64,000 nt of DNA, from contig JAKLIY010000003.1 of assembly GCA_022709365.1 (NCBI GenBank), positions 1 to 64,000 on the forward strand, in the 5' to 3' direction. This document shows, piece after piece, positions 57,868-64,000 of this stretch. The notes under the pieces are model-generated. The model saw only the letters and a list, made by a program, of their open reading frames with translations. It ran no database searches and was not told the DNA's origin. The stretch's first letter is position 1; each line of letters begins with the position of its first letter. The stretch comes from Pseudomonadota bacterium. GTDB taxonomy: Bacteria; Pseudomonadota; Gammaproteobacteria; Competibacterales; Competibacteraceae. A program made the position numbers and the translations under genes.

Positions 57868-59541
57868 TCAGGGAGTCGTTTTCGCCGTACAGGGATTTTC
57901 CGCGACGGTGACCGGAATCTGCTGCTGGCGCAAATAGGCGAGCAGGGCATTGCCACCGAGTGCGTAATTACCCTGACGCCGCGACTCATCATCCAGACGA
58001 ATAAGCGTGTTAATACCGATCACTCGACCACACCGATCTACCAGCGGCCCGCCACTATTACCCTGAGAGACAATCGCGGTATGGGCGATGATCGTCGGCG
58101 CTTCCCCTTCCCCGCGCACGACGCTGATTTCACCACTGGACATCACCAGTTCGGGAATCGCGGACATTTCATTGTTGTCCAGTAACGCGGTGAATTTTGG
58201 ATCTACCTGCAACTCGAAACCGGGAAAACCGGCAGCGACTACCGGCTCCAGTTTTTCAACCATGGCCGTCAAGGGCAACGCGGGACTGTCGGTCAAGGTT
58301 CCCGTGGTGAGCTTGAGCAGGGCAAAGTCTGGCGTATTTAAACGTTCCCGAGCTTCTGACAACGGGGTAGCGTTTAACAATTGCGCCTTTTGCAGTCCGC
58401 CCAATGCTTTGCCGGTCACAAAAATCGGACTGTTGGGGGCCGGCGTCCCGATGACATGGCTGTTGCTGAGAATCACGCCGGGCGCTACCAGAAAACCGGT
58501 GCCCATGCTCAGACCGTCGGTTTGGGGCGACAACACTAAAACCGTCGCCTGTTCCAGACGCTGCGCCAGGGTGGGGACTGGAGAATCTCCTGGAACCGGA
58601 GCCGGGTCGCCCTGCGCGGGCTGCACGGGACTTTGCGCCGGGAAGGGCAGCAGCGAGCGCGGCGATTCAGTAGCGCAGACGTTGCCCGCCAGCGCTTTGC
58701 GGAGTCGGTCTGCCTGCTCCTCCAGAGAGCGGTTGACCTCATTTTGCAAATGCAATAAGTCGTTGGCGACCGGCGATTCCGCTGGGCGGGCTTCCATGAA
58801 CCGGATCAACAGGCCCAGCAGGAGGCCGCAGAGCAACAATGCGCCGCCGGTCACGGTGTAGGCCCAGGAATTTTCACGCCAGGACGCCGCAGCAGCAGGC
58901 GGTTCCGGCGCAGGCGGAACGGGCGGAACCGGGGCGGGCGCAGCTTCGGTTGCCGCAGCGGGCGGCGCAGATTCCTCGCTGGACCGCTCCGGGACAGGGG
59001 GCGGGTTGTTTCGCTGGAAGGCTTCATGAACCGGCGTGACGGGCCAGGGCAGCGTGACATAACGGCCCAACGTAGCCTCGAAGTGCTGGCGCAGCCCGGC
59101 TTCGCTGTCCGCCGCAGACGGCGGAGCCAGACCCCAGTTGATGAGGATGACCTGATCGCCGACCAGCAGAATATCCTCGACCGTGGCGACGATCAGCGCT
59201 CGTTGCAGCAACGGTCCCCGATCGGGATCGGCCAGCCATTCCGCCGCCGGTTGCAATGCCTCCCGGAGTCTGCGCAGCGCTTCTTGCTGGTGATCGGGAT
59301 GCGCCCGAACCAGTGGCGTGATCTCGCCTTCCACCGTGGTATACCAGGCCATCGAGCGTGCGGCGCTGCTGCGCTCGCTGGCGAGCGCTGGCTCGGCCAG
59401 TAATCCGCCCAGCCGGCCATGGCTTTTCGCCTCCAGAAAGGCGCGCAACGACTCGAAAGTCTCCAACACCCGTTGTCCGCGCCATTGAATCGGTTCAAAG
59501 GCGTTCATCTCGGAAGTGCAAATAAACCGTAACGGACTCAT
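57868..59541 (-). CDS. membrane-anchored trypsin-like serine protease
   Basis: 557 residues. Unassigned N-terminal domain (about 15-140), proline-rich linker (180-220), one membrane segment (226-248), a coiled coil, then an S1C/trypsin-like domain (about 325-540). The catalytic triad is complete: H362 in SNSHVIG, D405 in TPDFALLKL and S496 in QGNSGGPLVD. No PDZ domain, unlike DegP. Topology implies a cytosolic N-terminus and a periplasmic protease. The start ATG at 59541 is preceded by AGGGTGAG. It follows the TagQ-like lipoprotein gene by 49 nt and is probably cotranscribed. The substrate is unknown; a role in the TagQRST-like signal path is inference. Confidence 0.85.
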   Translation of the reverse strand: MSPLRFICTSEMNAFEPIQWRGQRVLETFESLRAFLEAKSHGRLGGLLAEPALASERSSAARSMAWYTTVEGEITPLVRAHPDHQQEALRRLREALQPAAEWLADPDRGPLLQRALIVATVEDILLVGDQVILINWGLAPPSAADSEAGLRQHFEATLGRYVTLPWPVTPVHEAFQRNNPPPVPERSSEESAPPAAATEAAPAPVPPVPPAPEPPAAAASWRENSWAYTVTGGALLLCGLLLGLLIRFMEARPAESPVANDLLHLQNEVNRSLEEQADRLRKALAGNVCATESPRSLLPFPAQSPVQPAQGDPAPVPGDSPVPTLAQRLEQATVLVLSPQTDGLSMGTGFLVAPGVILSNSHVIGTPAPNSPIFVTGKALGGLQKAQLLNATPLSEARERLNTPDFALLKLTTGTLTDSPALPLTAMVEKLEPVVAAGFPGFELQVDPKFTALLDNNEMSAIPELVMSSGEISVVRGEGEAPTIIAHTAIVSQGNSGGPLVDRCGRVIGINTLIRLDDESRRQGNYALGGNALLAYLRQQQIPVTVAENPCTAKTTP

Positions 59542-59590
59542 GGCGCGCTCACCCTGGCGATTGTAGTCGTGATGATGAATTCAGCTCAGA

Positions 59591-60514
59591 TCAAGTCGTG
59601 CATTTATCGGTAGGCGCCCAGTCGCTGGCGTCAGGATTTTTGCAAATATCCCGCACCATATTGGCACCGTTTTGCGCCACCTTTTTACTTTCTACCTGCT
59701 TGGTTTCAGCCTGTTGCAACTTCTTTTCGGTCGCTTTAACTTCCTTCGAGACCGCTACCGTCGGTACACTCCTGGACTTGGCGGTTTTCTTCGGGGGAGT
59801 CGCCGCGCTGGCAACCTGGTTCCGGTTCAGACCGGACTGTTGCAGGCTTTCTTCGTAAGAACGGGTATAAACCGCAACATTTTCCGTGAAGCGGCTATCA
59901 ACCGTTGCAATCAAGCCATTGGTCTCCTGCAGGCCGTCAACGATTTCCGTCAGGCGCTGCCGACCTTCCTGGGCATTGACGCGGCCTCGTTTTTTATCCC
60001 GGAGCAGTTTGGAATATTCCTTTTGATAACAGCTTTGCGCCTTTTGTGCGGACGCCAGCGTTAAATCCATGTCGCTCACATCGCCGTCAATGTAATAGGC
60101 GTATTTGTCCGCGAGATTGGAGCGATCCTGCGCCGCCTGCTGCGTAGCGCCCTGATCCTGTTGTGCGGTCGCCATGGCACCGATCAAGCTGCCCGCCAGA
60201 CCGCCTAATAACGCACCCCGCCCCCGGTTATTGCGGTCCAGCGCCGCGCCGGCAATCGCGCCCAGCGCCACTCCAGCCAGGATGCCGGCGGTTCTGGCTT
60301 CCTCTTGGCGCTTGGACATGCGGGCGCTGACATCGTAGCGGCGCAGTTCTTCGACCGGTTGGTAGCAGTTGGGGTAGTAATGGGTCGTGACCAGACGGGG
60401 AACGCTGGACACCTGCGATTCCTGACCCGGCATATTGGCGCAGCCATGGAGACCCAGACTGCCGGCGATGGCGAAAGCCAGTGTGGAACGTTTGCAAACA
60501 GCATGAGTAAACAT
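59591..60514 (-). CDS. TagQ-like outer-membrane lipoprotein with glycine zipper
   Basis: 307 residues from the ATG at 60514, which has AAAGGAG 7 nt upstream. The signal peptide ends in the lipobox L-H-G-C (Cys about 25), followed by ANMPGQ, so it is a lipoprotein (processed by LspA). A glycine-zipper segment (about 75-115) is followed by helical coiled-coil repeats and an Ala/Lys-rich tail. Its place and size match TagQ of Pseudomonas aeruginosa, which anchors TagR at the outer membrane in the type VI secretion threonine-phosphorylation pathway. The sequence identity is not verified. It lies between the SUMF1-domain gene and the protease gene. Confidence 0.72.
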   Translation of the reverse strand: MFTHAVCKRSTLAFAIAGSLGLHGCANMPGQESQVSSVPRLVTTHYYPNCYQPVEELRRYDVSARMSKRQEEARTAGILAGVALGAIAGAALDRNNRGRGALLGGLAGSLIGAMATAQQDQGATQQAAQDRSNLADKYAYYIDGDVSDMDLTLASAQKAQSCYQKEYSKLLRDKKRGRVNAQEGRQRLTEIVDGLQETNGLIATVDSRFTENVAVYTRSYEESLQQSGLNRNQVASAATPPKKTAKSRSVPTVAVSKEVKATEKKLQQAETKQVESKKVAQNGANMVRDICKNPDASDWAPTDKCTT

Positions 60515-60554
60515 GGTAAATCTCCTTTGGGGGTTAACGCGATCCGCAAACGGA

Positions 60555-62297
60555 TCATGATCGGGTCGGATTGACAATGTCGTTGAGCACCTGGTCAGGA
60601 TCGGCTTTTCGTGCCTTACGATAGTTTCCCACATGGTTGATAAATAAATCGGTGCGCCGCACTAAAACACGGCCCAGCACTTCCTTGCGTCCCAAGTCTT
60701 CCCGCACCCGGGTGGCCTGTTCCTGGACGACCGAATCAGGGTAATCGATGCAGGAAGCGATGTTATCGACATAAATAGCCAAAGCGCCGCGCAGGGCCTT
60801 ATTACCGTTGGCGATGGTCACTTCATAATCCGCCGCATCCTGTTTTTTGCCGGTCTGACGGGCTAATTGAAGCTGTTCCTGCAAATCCCGGAGACGCCCG
60901 TGATAGTTCTTGATGGTCTCGGCGATCAGCGCCGCCGACTGGATAAGGTTGGCGACGGTATTTTTTTGCTGTTCCGCCAGTTGGCCGATGGCGCGCTTGA
61001 GTTCGGCGTTGACAGCGATCAGCGCCTTTTTTTGCTGGTCGTCCATCGTTGCCTTGATAATGACATCCAGGCGCTGGGCGGGATTTTCTATCGCATCGAG
61101 ATTGAGCAGCGCGGCAAAATTGCCGTCTTCCTGTTTCCATGCATCCAGCAATGTTTGCGAACGGGCGTTAGGCGCGGACAGGGTGGCGATCACCACCCGG
61201 AATCCGGTCGTTTCATTGCGGCGCGGTGCACCATTATTGTCAAAAAATGGATATTCCCGACGCATCCCGGTCAACAGGGCATCTTCGCCTTCGACGTAAT
61301 TGCCGCCTTTGACGATAAAGCCGCCGGTGGCGCCATGCGCTCTGCCGCTGCCACGCACTAAATGAAACGGCTCCAGAATCATCTCAGCCGCGTTGCCAAT
61401 GACGTCGTGCAGTCCGACCGGATTCGGGCGCTTGCTGCCAATCGGCATCAACCGCGCCGTGAAGCCACTGCCGCCGGTTTTGGGCTGGTAAACCGCCCAA
61501 TCGCTTAACGGTCCTTCGCCGCCGCTCTCCAGTTTCCGAGGGAACAGGCGGTCTTCCAGTTCCTGATGATTCACCTGCTGGCCGCCTCGCGCGGCAAATT
61601 CCCATTCCGCCTCGCTCGGCAGGCGAATAAAGGCCAGTGAACCGCCTTTTTCCGGGCCGCCCGCCGTTGCCGGGAGACGATCCCGGGCGTGGCGCGCCAG
61701 CCATTGGCTGTAAATCTCGGTAAAGCGCAAGGCGTCGAACCAAGAGAGATTCACCTTGGGCAAGCGCTGCTGGGCCAGCGCTCCCGATTCCGGGGAGGGA
61801 CAGCCGACTGAGGCACCGGGATTGGACGCGGTGGACATCGCCTCGGCCTGGGACAGGACCAGCCGGTATTGCCAATCGGTCACTTCGTACTTGGCGATGA
61901 AATACAGCATCGGTTGTAGCGGTCCATCAGGCGAAGCGCTAGGGCGTTTCAGCATGGGACCCAGGGTAGTCCGCCAGGTGGGCGGCAAATCTTCCAGAAG
62001 AAACTGACCCGCGACCGCGCCGCTGCGATGACCGGCCAAAAACGCCTGACGATAGCCTGGCTCCCCTTCGCTGAAGGGGTAGCCGAGATTGAAGCTTTGA
62101 TCGTCCAGCAGGCCCTTGCCCAGAATGTAGACATAACGGAACACCATCTTGCCGCCGCAGGGCAGGGGCAGTTCCAGATCATCGGCCAGCGGTTTGGGGT
62201 TAAACAGTGGATCTGGCGCGGGTTGCGCCCCTGCAGTAGCCGCGATGAGTCCTGCCGCCAGACCGATGAATGGCCAAAATCCCCCGTCAAACATCAC
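60555..62297 (-). CDS. TagR-like periplasmic SUMF1/FGE-fold protein
   Basis: 580 residues, close to TagR of Pseudomonas. Signal peptide (1-24), SUMF1 (formylglycine-generating enzyme) domain (about 40-375) with RLPSEAEWEFAARGG, DVIGNAAEM and FIVKGGNY, ending GFRVV. The cysteines of true FGE are absent (no Cys in the PFFDNNG...GFR stretch), so it is not a sulfatase activator. The C-terminal 200 residues are helical. TagR is a periplasmic activator of the PpkA kinase in P. aeruginosa T6SS. Its ATG overlaps the permease gene by 11 nt. Confidence 0.82.
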   Translation of the reverse strand: MMFDGGFWPFIGLAAGLIAATAGAQPAPDPLFNPKPLADDLELPLPCGGKMVFRYVYILGKGLLDDQSFNLGYPFSEGEPGYRQAFLAGHRSGAVAGQFLLEDLPPTWRTTLGPMLKRPSASPDGPLQPMLYFIAKYEVTDWQYRLVLSQAEAMSTASNPGASVGCPSPESGALAQQRLPKVNLSWFDALRFTEIYSQWLARHARDRLPATAGGPEKGGSLAFIRLPSEAEWEFAARGGQQVNHQELEDRLFPRKLESGGEGPLSDWAVYQPKTGGSGFTARLMPIGSKRPNPVGLHDVIGNAAEMILEPFHLVRGSGRAHGATGGFIVKGGNYVEGEDALLTGMRREYPFFDNNGAPRRNETTGFRVVIATLSAPNARSQTLLDAWKQEDGNFAALLNLDAIENPAQRLDVIIKATMDDQQKKALIAVNAELKRAIGQLAEQQKNTVANLIQSAALIAETIKNYHGRLRDLQEQLQLARQTGKKQDAADYEVTIANGNKALRGALAIYVDNIASCIDYPDSVVQEQATRVREDLGRKEVLGRVLVRRTDLFINHVGNYRKARKADPDQVLNDIVNPTRS

Positions 62298-63504
62298 GAA
62301 GACCCTCTGCCGGTTCGATGCGCGCTGCCCGCCAACCGCCGGCGCTGGCGGCGAGCAACATGATGAGTACGGTCGCGGCGGCGGCGGCTCCGCCCTGTCC
62401 GACCGTCAATCGGCACACGGCTTCGCCGGCCTGTACCTGATCAGTAAACCGCTGGTTAATGACTACACTGACTACAAGATAGGCGATGCCCGCGACCGTT
62501 ACCCCGCAACTGGCGGTGAACAATGCCTGGAGCAGGGGAAAGCCCACCAGTCCGCGCCCCGGCAAGCCCAACAACCGCAAAATGCTCAATTCCCGGCGCT
62601 TGCGCTCCACCGCCGCCAGGACATTCACCCCCAAAGAACAAGCGTAGCCGGTGGCGCTCAGGATCGCGATAATCGCGAAGATGACGGTCAAGTTACGATT
62701 CAGCGCCTGAATCTGCGCAATCGCCGCCGCCTGGGTTTCAACCTCAATGCCTTGTTTTAGCAGGATATCCCGCAAGGGTGCGACTTGATCCAGTGTTCTG
62801 GCGTACAAGCGAAAAGCGGGATAACGCCGTTCTGGCAGGTCGGTGGGAACGGGTTGCCCTAACCAGCCGAAGCGTTCTACCGCGAAGCCATCCCGATAGT
62901 CTTCCACCGCCTCCAGTAAATCGAGGCGGGCGAACGCCGCATCCCGGCTAAAAGCGGCGAGTGGTAATACGGTGTTGACAGTGACGGTCATCTGCGCATA
63001 TTCCACGCGACCGTCATGACTCCGGCTCACTGCGGCGGGCAGGGATTCGCCGCCGCGCAACTGCAATTTTTCCGCGACCGACTGAGTGACCAGCAGTTGC
63101 GCGGATGCTGCGGGCGGCGGAATGGTTTGAGGCAGCAATGGATCGCCGGGCGCAGTGGGGAGCAGTTCCACCGTGACCGAGCGGCCTAAATCCGGGCGGC
63201 GCAATTCCAGAGTCCCGGCAATCTGGCGCGTGCGGGGAATGATAAACGCTACTTCAGGTCGTTCCCGCAGCGTTTCAAACCAGTTCCCGGTGAAGCGCTG
63301 GCTACCGATGGGTAACAATTCCCGGTTGCGCGGTTCTTTCGCCAACCGTTCGATCAGGGTGGATACCACGCCGTGCTTGAGTCCCAACAGCACCAGCAAT
63401 GGAGCTAACACCGCCGCCAGCGCTAATACGGCGCACAACGACAGCCGCCATTCATGGACATAATCCCGCCAGGCGAGATGGGCAACGTTGCCGAGCCATT
63501 TCAT
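62287..63504 (-). CDS. TagS-like FtsX/MacB-family permease
   Basis: 405 residues. One N-terminal membrane segment (about 20-42), a large periplasmic domain (45-255), then three C-terminal membrane segments (about 270-395) with the FtsX motif AAVERKRRELSILRLLGLPG. Same layout as LolC/MacB-type permeases and TagS. Starts 4 nt inside the ATPase gene's end and overlaps the SUMF1 gene. With the ATPase it likely forms an energy-driven complex in the inner membrane; in P. aeruginosa TagS/TagT are needed for PpkA signalling. Confidence 0.85.
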   Translation of the reverse strand: MKWLGNVAHLAWRDYVHEWRLSLCAVLALAAVLAPLLVLLGLKHGVVSTLIERLAKEPRNRELLPIGSQRFTGNWFETLRERPEVAFIIPRTRQIAGTLELRRPDLGRSVTVELLPTAPGDPLLPQTIPPPAASAQLLVTQSVAEKLQLRGGESLPAAVSRSHDGRVEYAQMTVTVNTVLPLAAFSRDAAFARLDLLEAVEDYRDGFAVERFGWLGQPVPTDLPERRYPAFRLYARTLDQVAPLRDILLKQGIEVETQAAAIAQIQALNRNLTVIFAIIAILSATGYACSLGVNVLAAVERKRRELSILRLLGLPGRGLVGFPLLQALFTASCGVTVAGIAYLVVSVVINQRFTDQVQAGEAVCRLTVGQGGAAAAATVLIMLLAASAGGWRAARIEPAEGLRDV

Positions 63505-64000
63505 GGATCGATTCGGGCAAAGCGGGCCGTCACCTGATCGCCATCCGCTGAAGATTGCCGCGCCAGTTCCGGGGCAATCCGCCGCAGGCCATAGCGCTCC
63601 ATGCGTGGCCAGTCGTGGCTGGCGACAATGACGGTGACGCCCTGTTCGGTGACCAGTCCCAGAAACAGATCCATCACGCTGTCGGCATTTAGCGGATCGA
63701 GGGAAGCGGTCGGCTCGTCGGCCAGCACGATGGGGGGGCCATGCGCCAGGGCGCGGGCAATCGCCACCCGCTGCCGTTCCCCGACCGACAGGGTAGCGGG
63801 GTAGGCGTCAAGCAGGCGGGTCAATCCCAGCCGTTCCGCCAGCCGCGCCACCGTGTCATCTTCCGGCAACGCGCACCAACGGCGCGGCAAGGCGATGTTG
63901 TCGCGAACGGTCAGAAAGCCCAGCAAGCCACCGCTTTGCAACACATAGCCGAAATAATGCCGGCGCAGGCGGGTGAAGGCGTCCAGCGCACCGCGTCGCC
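63501..64000 (-). CDS. TagT/LolD-like ABC ATPase, partial at the window edge
   Basis: The reading frame continues past 64000, so the N-terminus with Walker A lies outside; what is visible is the C-terminal 166 residues or so. Present are the Q loop (YVLQSGGLLG), signature LSVGERQRVAIARALAHG, Walker B IVLADEPTASLD and the switch His in VIVASHDW. Lipoprotein-export/MacB type. It overlaps the permease gene by 4 bases. Confidence 0.88.
   Translation of the reverse strand, partial: RRGALDAFTRLRRHYFGYVLQSGGLLGFLTVRDNIALPRRWCALPEDDTVARLAERLGLTRLLDAYPATLSVGERQRVAIARALAHGPPIVLADEPTASLDPLNADSVMDLFLGLVTEQGVTVIVASHDWPRMERYGLRRIAPELARQSSADGDQVTARFARIDP

Noticed and set aside
60555..62297. Active formylglycine-generating enzyme / sulfatase activator
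   Set aside because: The fold motifs are there, but the active-site cysteines are missing and no sulfatase gene is nearby; the context fits a TagR-type binding protein.
1..64000. CRISPR array or IS element
   Set aside because: No regularly spaced repeats, no transposase and no terminal inverted repeats with target duplications were found by eye; the only longer repeat pair is the 41-bp element.

Overview
The window (about 60% G+C over most of its length) looks like a chromosomal segment of a gammaproteobacterium. Pointers to this are FieF, PtsP, CnoX (YbbN), PrmB, AlgZ/AlgR-type regulators, the ribF-ileS-lspA-ispH order, a CbrX/CbrA-like sensor, and a PAPS reductase that ends in the ECGLHE motif. 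A lineage near Competibacteraceae would fit, but that is a guess. Most of the segment is core metabolism and housekeeping. Several accessory genes or clusters are embedded in it.

Layout. 1-160: 5S rRNA and its terminator, the end of an rRNA operon. 208-4449: a 1413-residue TIR / degenerate CHAT / STAND NTPase / TPR protein. It is divergent from hsp20, which has a near-consensus heat-shock (sigma-32) promoter. 5.1-12.6 kb: ptsP, fieF, fdxA-cnoX and a Ca2+-type P-ATPase. 12.8-21.7 kb: an XPB-like helicase, then ribF-ileS-lspA-ispH running into an AlgZ/AlgR-like two-component pair. 21.7-23.7 kb: tRNA-Thr(CGU), a small unknown gene, thyA and a truncated iclR. 23.7-29.6 kb: a minus-strand signalling cluster made of a single-domain response regulator, a PAS/pseudo-kinase fused to a DnaQ-type exonuclease, a CbrX-like peptide and a symporter-histidine kinase, with a DUF6489-like gene upstream.

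29.8-40.9 kb: mnmG, a thiZXY-like pyrimidine/thiamine-precursor ABC importer, cysH, a GNAT acetyltransferase, ampG, xthA, pyrE, a nitronate monooxygenase, pgpA and ppa. 40.9-48.3 kb: a branched-chain amino-acid ABC operon livK-H-M-G-F (minus strand). It is interrupted twice, by an A+T-rich small-molecule-type methyltransferase between livK and livH and by a DNA methyltransferase-nuclease fusion between livG and livF. 48.4-53.8 kb: hemN, an AAA-ATPase/PD-(D/E)XK protein, prmB and psd, with two copies of a 41-bp repeat. 53.8-56.9 kb: a single-chain restriction-modification enzyme.

56.9-64 kb (minus strand, running off the right edge): an ABC ATPase, an FtsX-like permease, a periplasmic SUMF1/FGE-fold protein and a glycine-zipper lipoprotein. 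This is the same set and order as TagT-TagS-TagR-TagQ of the type VI secretion threonine-phosphorylation pathway. It is followed by a membrane-anchored trypsin-like protease and a second membrane protein that shares the protease's N-terminal domain. This combination is the best candidate in the window for an undescribed system. The TIR/pseudo-CHAT/STAND protein is second. No stretch longer than 300 bases lacks a gene.
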